A stretch of 64,000 nt of DNA, taken from JAOTWJ01 sp036398175 (GTDB lineage: Bacteria; Gemmatimonadota; Gemmatimonadetes; Gemmatimonadales; GWC2-71-9). How positions within the stretch are numbered: position 1 is the first letter of the stretch; the number at the start of each line of letters is the position of its first letter. The notes below the pieces were generated by a model. It searched no databases and was not told the origin of the DNA. It saw only the letters and a list, made by a program, of their open reading frames with translations. This document shows, one piece after another, positions 18,666 to 28,248 of this stretch. The stretch covers positions 7,745 to 71,744 of the forward strand of contig DASWHL010000056.1 in assembly GCA_036398175.1 (NCBI GenBank), read 5' to 3'. Both the position numbers and the translations under genes were made by a program.

Positions 18666-19331
18666 TCACCCGCGACGCGCGTGCGCCAGCACGCCCTGGA
18701 TGGCGTCGTCCTTGCCGGCCACGATCGCCACGTCGGACTCGCGCAGCGGGCGGTCCGGATCGGGGACTACCTCGAACGTCCCGGTCAGCACGTCGTGCAG
18801 CGCCACCACCTGGATGCCGTGCGCGGCCGGCAGCGCCAACTCCCGCAGCGACCGGCCCAGCCACCCATCCGGGATGGCCAGCTCCTGAATCGAGAAGCCC
18901 GGCGCCAGCGGGATGTAGTCGAGCACGCTCTTGGACGTGATGCGATGCGCCAGCCGGTCCGCCACCTCCCGCTCGGGGAAGATGGTCTCCCGCACGCCGA
19001 ACGTCTCGAGCGCGCGGGCCGCCTCCGGGCTCGCGACCTTCACGTAGATCTCCCTGACGCCCAGATCCCGCAGCGCGAGCGTGGCAAGGATGGTGGTCGC
19101 CAGGTCCTGCCCGGTACTGATGATCGCCGCATCTGCGCCCACCGCCCCGACCTGCCGCAGCAGCTCGCGGTCGGTGGCGTCGCCGACTACCGCTACCGTC
19201 ACCTCGTCGTGGAAGCGGTCCGCGAGCGGGGCGCTGCGCTCGATGGCGATCACGTCGTGCCCCTGGGCGAAGAGCGCACGCGCCGCCCAGCCGCCAAAAT
19301 GTCCCAGCCCGACGACCACGAACCGTTGCAT
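18666..19331 (-). CDS. KtrA-like single-RCK potassium channel regulator
   Basis: 221 residues, half the length of TrkA, with one TrkA-N (FVVVGLGHFGGWAARALF, GxGxxG; acidic AIERS strand end) and one TrkA-C domain (residues ~140-215). This is the size of KtrA/KtrC regulators, which form octameric rings under KtrB dimers. The partner pore gene lies immediately upstream (18 bp) and the TrkA/TrkH pair immediately downstream, so the two K+ systems are in one transcript. Confidence 0.9.
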   Translation of the reverse strand: MQRFVVVGLGHFGGWAARALFAQGHDVIAIERSAPLADRFHDEVTVAVVGDATDRELLRQVGAVGADAAIISTGQDLATTILATLALRDLGVREIYVKVASPEAARALETFGVRETIFPEREVADRLAHRITSKSVLDYIPLAPGFSIQELAIPDGWLGRSLRELALPAAHGIQVVALHDVLTGTFEVVPDPDRPLRESDVAIVAGKDDAIQGVLAHARRG

Positions 19332-19349
19332 ACGTCCGCTCCTCCGCCG

Positions 19350-20744
19350 TCAGCCGACGGCCACTTCGTCGTACGCGTACCGGTAGCCGGCCCGGCGTTC
19401 ACCGGCGAACGCCATGGCCGCCGCCAGGCTGAGCGGGCCGACCCGCCCCACGAACATGAGTCCCGTGATCACGAGCCGGCCGGCCGGCGTGAGCTCGCTT
19501 GTCGTGCCCATGGACAGGCCCACAGTGCCGAAGGCGGAGTGGGCCTCGAAGACCAGCCGGGTGAAGTGCTCGCGATGCCCGGCGAGTCCACCCGGTTCCA
19601 AAAGCAGCAGCGCGAGGATGGCTACCGCCAGCAGGGCGATGGCGCCAACGACCAGGCCGGCCGCGGCGTGGACCGCGTCATCCCGCGCGCTCCGCCCCCA
19701 GGCGGACACGTGCTGGTACCCCCGGAGCCGCGATACGAGCAGCAGAACCAGCAGCGCCACGGTGGTGACCTTGACGCCTCCCGCCGTTCCCCCCGGTCCA
19801 CCGCCGACCAGCATGAGGCCCATCGTAAGCGCCATGGCCGGATTGCTGAGGTCGTCGTAGTCTACGGTATTGAAGCCGGCGGTACGGGGCGTGACGGCCA
19901 TGAAGAGCGCGTTGACCACCCGGTCCCCCGTTCCCAGTGGCCGGAGGGTGCGCTCGCCCTCGAACAGGAGGAATACGACGGCGGCGCCCGCAATCAGGAC
20001 GCCGCTGGTCGCCAGCACCAGGCGGGCATGCGTGGAGAGGCGGCGCGTGCGGCGGCGGAGGAAGCGCTCGCGCACATCCTCGAGCACGATGAACCCCAGC
20101 CCTCCGAGGACGATCAGCACGGTCGCGCTCAACACCACGGAGGGCCGCTCCCGGAACCCGATCAGCGAGTCGCTGAACGTCGAGAACCCGGCATTGCAAA
20201 ACGCCGAAATGGCCTGGAAGACGGCGTGCCACACCGCCGTCCCGGGCGGGAAGTCGTGCCGCCACGCCACCCACAGGAACAGCGCCCCCGCGGCCTCGAG
20301 GCCGAACGCCAGGGTGACCACGGCCCGGAGGAGGGCGCGCGGGTCTCCCAGCTTGCCCGCGACGCCGGCGCCCGCCGCAGTCTCCACGTGCAGCGCGCTC
20401 CGGCGCCCCAGCATGCGGATGATGAGGGTCGTGAACGTGAGGATGCCGAGTCCGCCGGCCTGGATGAGCAGGAGAATCCAGAGCTGTCCCCAGCGGGTGA
20501 AGTACGTGGCCGTGTCCACCACGATGAGACCTGTGACGCACACGGCGCTCGCCGCCGTGAAGAGGGCGTCCACGAGACCGAGCCGCGGTCCGGCATACAG
20601 TCCCGGGAGGAGCAGGAATCCCGCCATGCCGAGGCCGATGAGCCCCGCAAACGACAGCACGAACAGCTGAACGCCGGAGAGTCGGGACCACGGGCCCCGC
20701 GGGCGCGCCGGCGGCTCGAGGAGGGTGGCCGGATTCAAGCTCAC
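19350..20744 (-). CDS. KtrB/TrkH-family potassium transporter pore
   Basis: 464 residues with four pore-loop repeats (SAVCVTGLIVVDTAT, ISAFCNAGFSTF, VTPRTAGFNTVD, HSAFGTVGLSMG) and about eight membrane helices. The loops differ clearly from those of the second pore protein in the operon and look KtrB-like, as does pairing with a single-RCK regulator. Ktr transport is usually Na+-dependent, which cannot be read here. GTG start 3 bases after the threonine aldolase stop. Confidence 0.92.
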   Translation of the reverse strand: MSLNPATLLEPPARPRGPWSRLSGVQLFVLSFAGLIGLGMAGFLLLPGLYAGPRLGLVDALFTAASAVCVTGLIVVDTATYFTRWGQLWILLLIQAGGLGILTFTTLIIRMLGRRSALHVETAAGAGVAGKLGDPRALLRAVVTLAFGLEAAGALFLWVAWRHDFPPGTAVWHAVFQAISAFCNAGFSTFSDSLIGFRERPSVVLSATVLIVLGGLGFIVLEDVRERFLRRRTRRLSTHARLVLATSGVLIAGAAVVFLLFEGERTLRPLGTGDRVVNALFMAVTPRTAGFNTVDYDDLSNPAMALTMGLMLVGGGPGGTAGGVKVTTVALLVLLLVSRLRGYQHVSAWGRSARDDAVHAAAGLVVGAIALLAVAILALLLLEPGGLAGHREHFTRLVFEAHSAFGTVGLSMGTTSELTPAGRLVITGLMFVGRVGPLSLAAAMAFAGERRAGYRYAYDEVAVG

Positions 20745-20747
20745 GCG

Positions 20748-21770
20748 TCAGGCCAGCGTCCGCGCGATGACCGCACCGGCCGACGCCGCCTGCTCCACGG
20801 TGACGTCGAGGTGCGTGACCGCCCGCAGCCGCGTGGGGCTGAACGGTACCACGAGCACGCCCGCGTCGGCCAGCCGGCGGATGGCGTCCTCCGCCGCGTG
20901 CCGCGTGAGGTCCAGCATGACGATGTTGGTCGCGGGCGATTGGACCCGGACGTGCGGATGGTCCGCCAGGGCCGCGGCCAGGGCCTGCGCCGCGGCGTGA
21001 TCGTCCGCGATGCGCGGCAGCTCATGCTCCAGCGCGTAGAGACAGGCCGCGGTCAGGACCCCCGACTGGCGCATGCCGCCGCCCAGGCGCTTCCGGACGA
21101 CGCGCGCGGCACCCATGCGCTCGCGCGAGCCGGCCAGACACGACCCCACCGGACACCCAAGCCCCTTGGAGAAGCTCACCATGACGGTGGTGCCGAGGGC
21201 GGCGATGGCCGCCGGCGCGACGCCCAGCGCCGCGGCCGCGTTCCAGAGGCGCGCCCCGTCAATGTGGAGCGGCAGATCATGCCGGTCGGCGAGCGCGCGG
21301 ATCTCCCGCAGCATGGCCACCGGGGTCACGGTCCCACCGGCGGCGTTGTGGGTGTTCTCGACCGCGATGCCGCCCGTCCGCGGCACATGCGGCGAGGCCG
21401 GCCGCAGGGCACCCTCCACGAGCGCCGCCGTCAGGATCCCGTCCGGCGCCGGGACGAGGCGGGGCTGCACCCCCCAGAGCGCGCCCAGCGCACCCATCTC
21501 GTAGTGAAAGAGGTGCGCGCCGGCCTCGAGCACCAGCTCCTCCCCCCGCCCCACGGAAACGCCGATCCCGGTCTGATTGGCCTGGGTTCCGGATGGAAAG
21601 AACACCGCGGCCTCGTGTCCCAGCAGCTCGGCCACCCGCGCCTCGAGCCGCCGCGTGGTGGGGTCGCCGTCCAGGACGTCGTCCCCGACCTCCGCCTCGG
21701 CCATGGCCCGGCGCATCCCCGGTGAGGGCCGGGTGACCGTGTCGCTCCGGAGATCAATGGGCGCCGTCAT
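20748..21770 (-). CDS. ltaE: Low-specificity L-threonine aldolase
   Basis: 340 residues, PLP-dependent fold type I. The N-terminus IDLRSDTVTRPSPGMRRAMA and EVGDDVLDGDPT are hallmark, as are FPSGTQANQ, the Asp in HIDGARLWNA and the PLP lysine in VSFSKGLGCPVGS. It cleaves L-threonine or allo-threonine to glycine and acetaldehyde. The start overlaps the brkB-like stop as ATGA; the frame is open upstream but without similarity. Confidence 0.95.
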   Translation of the reverse strand: MTAPIDLRSDTVTRPSPGMRRAMAEAEVGDDVLDGDPTTRRLEARVAELLGHEAAVFFPSGTQANQTGIGVSVGRGEELVLEAGAHLFHYEMGALGALWGVQPRLVPAPDGILTAALVEGALRPASPHVPRTGGIAVENTHNAAGGTVTPVAMLREIRALADRHDLPLHIDGARLWNAAAALGVAPAAIAALGTTVMVSFSKGLGCPVGSCLAGSRERMGAARVVRKRLGGGMRQSGVLTAACLYALEHELPRIADDHAAAQALAAALADHPHVRVQSPATNIVMLDLTRHAAEDAIRRLADAGVLVVPFSPTRLRAVTHLDVTVEQAASAGAVIARTLA

Positions 21771-22636
21771 CCGAGCACCGCGCGTTGCTCCCGCTGCCGC
21801 CGAGCCAGATCGTAGGTTTCCGCCAGTTCCCCACCGGCCAGGAACAGCAGCGCCGTGGCGTAGATCCAGAGCACGAACAGGAGGAGCGCCAGCGCGTTCG
21901 TGTTCGACAGAAGGCGGTCCACGGTGGCGAACTGGATGAGGTAGATCCCGTACAGGCGCTTCGCGATCTCGAAGCCGAGCGAGGCGAACAGGGCCGCCAC
22001 GAGCGCGGTGTCCCACCGCATCGGGCGGCTGGGGGCGAACATGTACACGACGTAGAAGAGGACCGTCACCGCCACGTACGCGAGCAGGCCGGCCAGGAAC
22101 CGCCCGGCCCAGGGCGCGCGGAGCACGACGAGCGTGATGACCGTGTTCGTCAGGATCAGGACCGCCGACAGCACGCCCAGCGACAGGTCCACCGCCTTCC
22201 CGACCCACCAGGCGCGCGTTTCCTCGGTGTCGAACACGTCGTTCAGCGCGGCGCGGATGGAGCCGAACAGGCGCCACGAGAACCACACGAAGAACGGCAC
22301 GCCCCACAGCGTCAACTGCGTCCGGCTGTCCGCCAGCTCCTCGAGGGCGGCGGCCACCGTGGCGAACGGCGTGCTCCCACCGCCCGCGTCCGGCAGGACC
22401 CAGGCCGTGATCACGCGCGCGAGCGCGCGGGGCTCATCGGCGCCGCCGACCGCGTAGCCGAAGCCGGAGAGGACGACCGCGAGCAGCGGCAGGATCCAGA
22501 GCAGCGCGTCGAAGGTGAGGCCGCTCGCCAGGAACGGGATGTTGTCCTCGTAGCCGCCGAGGAACACCCGACGGAGGAATCCCAGCGGCGAGAAGGCCCA
22601 GCCCCGCGGGCGCAGGGCCGGCGCGCGAGGGGGCAA
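21767..22636 (-). CDS. YihY/BrkB-family inner-membrane protein
   Basis: 289 residues with about six membrane helices and the family pattern: an N-terminal DNIPFLASGLTFDALLWILPLL, a central PFFVWFSWRLFGSIRAALNDVFDTEE and a later FAPSRPMRWDTALVAALFASLGFEIAKRL region. The name 'RNase BN' once used for the family is wrong; the role is unknown. It starts with TTG (22636) two bases after the preceding gene and has a weak GACGAG before it. In the same operon as the K+ transporters. Confidence 0.88.
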   Translation of the reverse strand: MPPRAPALRPRGWAFSPLGFLRRVFLGGYEDNIPFLASGLTFDALLWILPLLAVVLSGFGYAVGGADEPRALARVITAWVLPDAGGGSTPFATVAAALEELADSRTQLTLWGVPFFVWFSWRLFGSIRAALNDVFDTEETRAWWVGKAVDLSLGVLSAVLILTNTVITLVVLRAPWAGRFLAGLLAYVAVTVLFYVVYMFAPSRPMRWDTALVAALFASLGFEIAKRLYGIYLIQFATVDRLLSNTNALALLLFVLWIYATALLFLAGGELAETYDLARRQREQRAVLG

Positions 22637-22638
22637 GG

Positions 22639-23058
22639 TTACTCGTCGGCGTCCACGTCGGCCGGGGCGCGTCGCTGCGTGCGGGCGTCTTCGAGCCGGC
22701 GCTCGAGTTCGTCGCGGGCGGTCCGCACGGCGGCCTTGCCGGCCTGCACGGTGTCCCGCGCCTCGGTCTTGCGCTCGTCAATGGAGTGCCGCGCGCGCTG
22801 GAGGCCGGCCTCGACGCTGGCCTTGGTTCGCTCGTACCCCGACTCCACGGCTTCCTGCAGGTCCTCGAGGCGGTCTTCCGCGGCCTCGCGCAACCGCCGG
22901 GCCCGGCGGCCGATTTCCTGGCGCGTTTCCGCGCCGCTCTGCGGCGCGAGGATCAGCGCCAGCACCGCGCCGAGCGCCGCACCCGCCAGAAACGACCCGA
23001 TCCCGCCTCCGGACTTCTCGATCACCACGACCGGCTGGTCGTCATACCCTCGCGCCAT
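22639..23058 (-). CDS. YtxH-domain small membrane protein
   Basis: 139 residues. After a short polar head there is a glycine-rich membrane segment (GIGSFLAGAALGAVLALILAPQSGAETRQEI), the YtxH hallmark with its AP-x-SG-x-E-R-E boundary. A long, charged, repetitive amphipathic helix follows (about 60-135), rich in Glu/Arg/Ala and likely a coiled coil. Function unknown; such proteins are often stress-linked. The ATG at 23058 is preceded by GAGGAGG, so it was preferred to an in-frame ATG at 23079. First gene of the operon running down to trkH. Confidence 0.82.
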   Translation of the reverse strand: MARGYDDQPVVVIEKSGGGIGSFLAGAALGAVLALILAPQSGAETRQEIGRRARRLREAAEDRLEDLQEAVESGYERTKASVEAGLQRARHSIDERKTEARDTVQAGKAAVRTARDELERRLEDARTQRRAPADVDADE

Positions 23059-23102
23059 GGCTCCTCCTCGGTCCGCCACCCTCGTTACGATCCTCGATGC
23101 GG

Positions 23103-23131
23103 AATGTATCCGTCGGTCGGAAGACCGTCAA
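23103..23131 (-). promoter_or_regulatory. Sigma-70-like promoter of the ytxH-brkB-ltaE-ktr-trk operon
   Basis: On the minus strand TTGACG (23131-23126), a 17-base spacer and TACATT (23108-23103) lie upstream of the ytxH-like start, giving a leader of about 40 bases. The -35 overlaps the stop codon of the metallo-hydrolase gene. Match and spacing are close to the sigma-70 consensus. Confidence 0.65.
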
Positions 23132-23901
23132 AAGCTGAGCGTGACACCATCGTACGCCGGCTCCACGCCGGGCGGGAGCCGCGCGGCCAGCGCCGCGTGG
23201 GCGTGCCGATGCGTCAGATGGGTGAGCAGGGTCCGCTCCGCCCCCACGGCCGCGGCCACGGCCACGGCCTCGTCAATGGACAGGTGCGTGGGGTGGGGCC
23301 GGTCGAACAGGGCGTTCAGCACCAGGGCTCGCACCCCGCGGAGCCGCTCGATGACCGGGTCCGGAACGCGCTTGGCGTCCGTGATGTACCCGAAGGGCCC
23401 GATCCGATACCCGAAGACCGTGAGGTCGCCGTGGGGCACCGGGAGGGGGACCACGGGCAGCCCCGCAACGTAGACCTCGACGAGCGGTTCCAGCGCGGCC
23501 GGCGCGAGCAGGGGTTTCGAGGTCCCCGGCTGCGGCCGGATGCGGTCGTCGAAGATGTACGGAAACCGGGCGGCGAGCTGCGCCAGCGTGGCGACGGATC
23601 CCAGCACCGGCAGGCTTCCCCGGCGCGCCGAGAACACCCGCAGGTCGTCAATGCCGTGCACGTGATCGGCGTGCTCGTGCGTGAACAGCACGGCGTCCAC
23701 CCCACCGATCCCCGCCGCGAGCAGCTGGAGCCGGATCTCGGGCGGCGTGTCAATGAGGATCCGGCGGCCATCGTCGGCTTCGACCACGGCCGCCACCCGG
23801 GTCCGCCGATCGCGCGGATCCTCGGACGTGCACACCGCGCAGTCGCAGCCGACGACCGGCACGCCGAACGAGGTGCCGGTCCCGAGAACGACCGCGCGCA
23901 C
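23128..23901 (-). CDS. MBL-fold metallo-hydrolase (PhnP-like)
   Basis: 257 residues. It begins VVLGTGTSFGVPVVGCDCAVC, with the Cys cluster used for a structural metal in PhnP-type enzymes, then RTRVAAVVE and the metal motif FTHEHADHVHGIDDLR. Later ligands are PVPHG, DAK and LTHLTHRHAH. The family contains cyclic phosphodiesterases (PhnP) and RNase Z-like enzymes. No C-P lyase genes are nearby, so the substrate is open. Starts with GTG one base after the pyk stop. Confidence 0.85.
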   Translation of the reverse strand: MRAVVLGTGTSFGVPVVGCDCAVCTSEDPRDRRTRVAAVVEADDGRRILIDTPPEIRLQLLAAGIGGVDAVLFTHEHADHVHGIDDLRVFSARRGSLPVLGSVATLAQLAARFPYIFDDRIRPQPGTSKPLLAPAALEPLVEVYVAGLPVVPLPVPHGDLTVFGYRIGPFGYITDAKRVPDPVIERLRGVRALVLNALFDRPHPTHLSIDEAVAVAAAVGAERTLLTHLTHRHAHAALAARLPPGVEPAYDGVTLSF

Positions 23902-23902
23902 C

Positions 23903-25366
23903 CTACACGACCTCGACCTTGAGGAGGTTGGTGGTCCCGGGAACCTCGAACGGCACGCCCGCCGTCACGACGATCAGATCGCCGGGGCGCGCGTAGCCCT
24001 TGCCCAGCAGGGTGTCCCGGGCGACGTCCACCATGGCGCCGTAGTCGGGGACGCGACTGGCCAGCTCCGGGACGACCCCCCACACCAGCGCGAGCTGCCG
24101 GCACGTGGCCGGATCCGTGGAGAGCCCCAGGATGGGGCTCGCGGGGCGCAGGGACGAGATCTTCCGCGCGGTGAACCCGCTCCGGGTGAACGACACGATC
24201 ACCGGCACCCGCAGCATGTCGGCCGCGGACGCGGTGGCGGCGGCGATCGCGTCCTCCACGGTGACGGGCGGCCCGCCCCGGCCGTCCCGGCGGCGGCGCA
24301 GCGGGACATCCTCGATGTACGTGGCGCGCTCGATTTCCCGGATGATCCGCGCCATGGCCTCGACCGAATCCACTGGGTGCTTGCCCACGGCGGTCTCGGC
24401 GGACAGCATCACCGCGTCCGTGCCGTCCAGGATGGCGTTGGCCACGTCCGACGCCTCGGCCCGCGTGGGCCGCGGGTTCTCGATCATGGACTCGAGCATC
24501 TGCGTGGCAGTGATCACGGGCCGCCCCGCGGCATTGGCCAGGCGGATCAGCCGCTTCTGCGCGAGCGGCACCTCCTCGAACGGCAACTCCACGCCCAGGT
24601 CGCCCCGGGCCACCATCACCGCGTCCGCCGCGGCGATGATCTGCGGCGCCTGCGCGAGCGCAGCCACCCGCTCGATCTTCGCCACGAGCCGCACGTGGTC
24701 GGGCACGAGATCCCGGACCTCCCGCACGTCCCCGGGCTCGCTCACGAACGAGATGCCGATGTAGTCCGCGCCGTGCGCCACGGCCAGGGCCACGTCCTCG
24801 CGGTCCTTGGCGGTGACCGCGGGCGCGCTGACCCGGATGCCGGGCAGGTTGATGCCCTTCTTGCCCCGCAGCAGCCCGCCATGCACCACCCGTCCCACCA
24901 CGCGGACGCCGTCGGTCTCGAGCACCTCCACGGCCAGCAGTCCGTCGTCCAGCAGGATGCGGGCGCCGGGGGTGACGTCCCGCGCGAGCGCCTCGTAGGC
25001 CGTCGGGATCTCGGCGCCGCCCACGACCGCCTCCGGGGCGAACACGACCGTGCTCCCCTCCTCGAGCGCGCGCGGGGCGTCCAGCGCGCCCACCCGGATC
25101 CGCGGCCCCTGGAGGTCCACCAGCAGCGCGATGTGGCGCCCCTCCGCGTGGGCCACCTCACGCACCCGGTCCATCCACTGCGCACGCAGCTCGGGCGTGC
25201 CGTGGGAGCTGTTGACCCGGACGACATCCACGCCGAGCGCGAACATCCGGGCAAGCGTCTCGGGACGTTCCGACGATGGTCCGATGGTGGCGACGATCTT
25301 GGCGCGCTGGAATCCCGGGAGCGACCACGCCGGAGGCGGAGAGGGACGTCCGGATGCCTGGGACAT
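23903..25366 (-). CDS. pyk: Pyruvate kinase
   Basis: 487 residues. The core has AKIVATIGPSS, RVNSSHGTPE, LQGPRIRVG, the catalytic KIERVAALAQ segment, MVARGDLGVELPFEEVPLAQK and ITATQMLESMIENPRPTRAE. A C-terminal allosteric domain follows (VIVSFTRSGFTARKISSLRP). It makes pyruvate and ATP from phosphoenolpyruvate. The serine replacing the usual Asn in the RxNxSHG loop (R-V-N-S-S-H-G) is ordinary. The ATG at 25366 directly follows the receptor stop. Confidence 0.97.
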   Translation of the reverse strand: MSQASGRPSPPPAWSLPGFQRAKIVATIGPSSERPETLARMFALGVDVVRVNSSHGTPELRAQWMDRVREVAHAEGRHIALLVDLQGPRIRVGALDAPRALEEGSTVVFAPEAVVGGAEIPTAYEALARDVTPGARILLDDGLLAVEVLETDGVRVVGRVVHGGLLRGKKGINLPGIRVSAPAVTAKDREDVALAVAHGADYIGISFVSEPGDVREVRDLVPDHVRLVAKIERVAALAQAPQIIAAADAVMVARGDLGVELPFEEVPLAQKRLIRLANAAGRPVITATQMLESMIENPRPTRAEASDVANAILDGTDAVMLSAETAVGKHPVDSVEAMARIIREIERATYIEDVPLRRRRDGRGGPPVTVEDAIAAATASAADMLRVPVIVSFTRSGFTARKISSLRPASPILGLSTDPATCRQLALVWGVVPELASRVPDYGAMVDVARDTLLGKGYARPGDLIVVTAGVPFEVPGTTNLLKVEVV

Positions 25367-25367
25367 G

Positions 25368-28169
25368 TCAGAACTCCAGTTGCACGCCGAACCGCACGAG
25401 GCGCGGCGGCCCGTAGGCGAACAACGGTTGCAGGAAGTCGCGGGCCGCGCGGCGGTAGAGCGGGAGCAGTTCCTCCTCGCCTTCCAGGACGCGATTGCCG
25501 TCCAGGTCCGCGTCGGGCCGGTACGCCGGGGACTCGTAGGGAATGGCCGCCGGCCCGGCGGCATACGCCGCTTCGGCCAGCGCCTCGATCTGCGGGTCGC
25601 CCGCCTCCGGCGACCCCGTGTCCCGGCGCACGGCCACCACGGCGCGCCGGTTGGTCACGTTCCGCACGTCGAGGTACGCGCGCGCGTGCAGCCCGCCGAT
25701 CGCGAACCCCTTGGCAACGCGCAGATCTACGGTCCAGTGGCTCGGCAGCCGGTAGCTGTTCGGCAGACCGAGCAGGGAGTCGCCGTCCGCCGTCGTGCGG
25801 GAGTACGGCAGGCCCGTGCCCCACTGGCCCACGGCGGCGGCCTGGAGCCGTCGCAGCAGCCGGGGCGCACCGGACGGCGTACGCGCCTGCACCACCGCCA
25901 CGACCGCGTGCCGCCGGTCGAAGTCCAGCGGAAACGCGACGACCGCGGGGATGATCGTGTCGCCGACGGGCGAAATGCGCAGGCGCCGGTAGAAATCCAG
26001 CGCGTTCGTGGCGGTTGCCTGCGCGTCCTGAAACACGTAGCTCACGCGGACACCGATCCCGTCCACCGCCTCGCGCTCCACCGCGGCCTCCAGCCCGCGC
26101 ACCGTTCCGAAGTCCGCGTTGCCGAACACGGCGCTGTCCGGATCGAATCCCACCGGGACCGACGCCACGAGTCCGTCGAGCCGCTTGAGGTACGCGCCGA
26201 GGCGCACGCCCGCGGTGGGCGACGCCCGGAGCCGTACCTGCAGCTCCGCCTGCGTTGCCGTCTCGAAGCCCAGCGCCGGGTTGCCGCGGCGGAACCGTCC
26301 GGTCCGCAGGGTGTCATCGAACGCGGCATCGGTGAGGTACTGGAAGTCGGGCGGCTGGACGAAGCGTCCAATGCTCGCGACGACCGTGGCGCGGTCGAGC
26401 ACGGTGGCCACGGCAAGCCGGGGACTCACCGTCACCTTGGTCGCGCCGAGGGCCGCCGTCCCACCACCCCGGGCATCGAACGCGTCGCCGCGCACACCGG
26501 CCGTGAGCGTGACGTCGTTCCAACGCTGCTGCAGTTCGGCGTACGCCCCGGCCGAGAAGGGCGAGAACGCGGTCGTGCGCGCGGCCGGCGCCCCCTCGGC
26601 GACGGCGCGGTAGGCCTCGAGCCGGGTGAACGTCTCCACCCGCTGGGCGACGTATTCCGCGCCGGCCCGGATGTCCGTGGCCGCGCCCCGGCCGAGGAAG
26701 ACGTCGAGCCGGACACGGGCTTCCCGATACCGGTTCCAGGCCAGCTCGCCCCGCATGGGCGCCGTCGTGAAGAACGCCGGGACGCCCCAGGGCGTGCTCG
26801 CCGCAAATCCCGGGGCCACGAACCCGGCCACCGGCATTTCCACGCCCACCGAGTCACGCGCGCGCGCGCGGTCCCGCCCCGCGAAGGCGAAGCCACCGAA
26901 CGTGAACGCGCCCATGCTGGGCGTGGGCTCGGCGAGCAGCACCGAGCGTACGGCTTCCTTCTCGAAGAGACCGATCCGGAGGTCCACGACCCCGGCACCG
27001 GACGCGTCTCCCGTCCCGCCGTACTGGTAGTGGGCCAACGCGAGCCGGCCGCCGATTTCCTGCCCCGCCCGCTGCGCGGGCTCGTACTTCACCACGGGGT
27101 CGAACAGCTGCCGCCGCTCGACCGACCCCGTGTACGACAGTCGCAACGCGTGACGGGAACCGAACGGCACCGCGATCTTCCCGAACACGTCGAATCGCTC
27201 GCCGGCGTTGTGCGGCAGCATCCAGGGGCGCGAGAAGCGGGGATCGAGGGAGTCGGCGGGGGCGGGCGCGTTCACGGGATCAATGTCCACGCGGGCGGAC
27301 GCATCGAGCACCGCCAGCCCCGTCGCCCCGCCAATCAGCGGGCCGCCGATCACGGCCACCGCCCGGTCCAGCCCGTAGTCGCCGCCGTCGCCGAGCGGCC
27401 GGTCCGTTTCGTAGGTCAGGCCGGCCTCCAAGCGGTCCGGGCCGTCCCGGGTCACGACGCTCACCATCCCCGAGAGCGCCTGGCCGTACCGCGCGGAGAA
27501 CCCGTTGGTGATGAGCGTCGCCTCCTCGAGCGCGACGGCGGGGATCTGGAGCCCGAGCGCCCCTCCGGACGCGTCCAGCTGGTTCTTCACCCCCAACCCA
27601 TCCACGATGTACAGCTCCTGCCCGACGCGCCCACCGCGGAACGAGCCGCCGACCACGCCCGGCTGGAGCGCCACGGCCTCCTCGACGGTCGTGACCGGCA
27701 GGTCGCGCAGCTCTTCCCGGGTGATGGTGCGCGCGGTGGCGGCCACCCGCGGATCCAGCACCGGATCCGGCTGCCCTTCGACCACGATCCCCGCGAGCGG
27801 CACCGCCTCAGGGCGAAGCACGAAGTCCACGACGGTCGTCTGCCCGCCCCGCACCTCGACGCTGTCCTGCCGTGCGGGCGCGTACCCGACCAACCGAACG
27901 TCAACCCGGTAGCGCCCGGGGCGGACCACTCGCAGGGTGTAGCGACCCAGGGAGTCGGTCACCGCGCGCCGGTCGCTCGGCACGATGGTCACCATCACCC
28001 GCGAAATGCCGAGGCCCGTCGCGGCGTCGCGCACCGTACCGCGCAGCGTGCCCTCGACCTGGGCGGCCGTGGGCCGCGCGGCGCCGAGGAGAAGAGCCGT
28101 CAGCACGAGGAGCGTGCGTGTGGACGCACGTTTCCCACACGGCCCACACGGTGTGGAGAAACCGGCCAT
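25368..28169 (-). CDS. TonB-dependent outer-membrane receptor with carboxypeptidase-regulatory-like N-domain
   Basis: 933 residues. Order: signal peptide ending PTAAQ; a carboxypeptidase-D regulatory-like beta domain (~35-115, VEGTLRGTVRDAATGLG); a plug with ITREELRDLPVTTVEEAVALQPGV and a DGLG loop; then a ~650-residue barrel ending in a terminal aromatic (VQLEF). It would move a large substrate (siderophore, glycan or peptide) across the outer membrane using TonB. The ATG at 28169 has a strong GGAGGGG 3 bases upstream; a longer frame start is not needed. It lies between ispG and pyk and the ligand is unknown. Confidence 0.92.
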   Translation of the reverse strand: MAGFSTPCGPCGKRASTRTLLVLTALLLGAARPTAAQVEGTLRGTVRDAATGLGISRVMVTIVPSDRRAVTDSLGRYTLRVVRPGRYRVDVRLVGYAPARQDSVEVRGGQTTVVDFVLRPEAVPLAGIVVEGQPDPVLDPRVAATARTITREELRDLPVTTVEEAVALQPGVVGGSFRGGRVGQELYIVDGLGVKNQLDASGGALGLQIPAVALEEATLITNGFSARYGQALSGMVSVVTRDGPDRLEAGLTYETDRPLGDGGDYGLDRAVAVIGGPLIGGATGLAVLDASARVDIDPVNAPAPADSLDPRFSRPWMLPHNAGERFDVFGKIAVPFGSRHALRLSYTGSVERRQLFDPVVKYEPAQRAGQEIGGRLALAHYQYGGTGDASGAGVVDLRIGLFEKEAVRSVLLAEPTPSMGAFTFGGFAFAGRDRARARDSVGVEMPVAGFVAPGFAASTPWGVPAFFTTAPMRGELAWNRYREARVRLDVFLGRGAATDIRAGAEYVAQRVETFTRLEAYRAVAEGAPAARTTAFSPFSAGAYAELQQRWNDVTLTAGVRGDAFDARGGGTAALGATKVTVSPRLAVATVLDRATVVASIGRFVQPPDFQYLTDAAFDDTLRTGRFRRGNPALGFETATQAELQVRLRASPTAGVRLGAYLKRLDGLVASVPVGFDPDSAVFGNADFGTVRGLEAAVEREAVDGIGVRVSYVFQDAQATATNALDFYRRLRISPVGDTIIPAVVAFPLDFDRRHAVVAVVQARTPSGAPRLLRRLQAAAVGQWGTGLPYSRTTADGDSLLGLPNSYRLPSHWTVDLRVAKGFAIGGLHARAYLDVRNVTNRRAVVAVRRDTGSPEAGDPQIEALAEAAYAAGPAAIPYESPAYRPDADLDGNRVLEGEEELLPLYRRAARDFLQPLFAYGPPRLVRFGVQLEF

Positions 28170-28248
28170 CACCCCTCCGTGACGCGTCCTGGCCGGCGGG
28201 ACCTCCCGACGCCGTGTGTGGAAACGGTGTGGATTGCCCGTGCCAGCG

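Noticed and set aside
28118..28235. Several GTGTGG/CCACAC motifs around the TonB receptor start
   Set aside because: Most lie inside the signal-peptide codons and have irregular spacing; no consistent operator could be defined.
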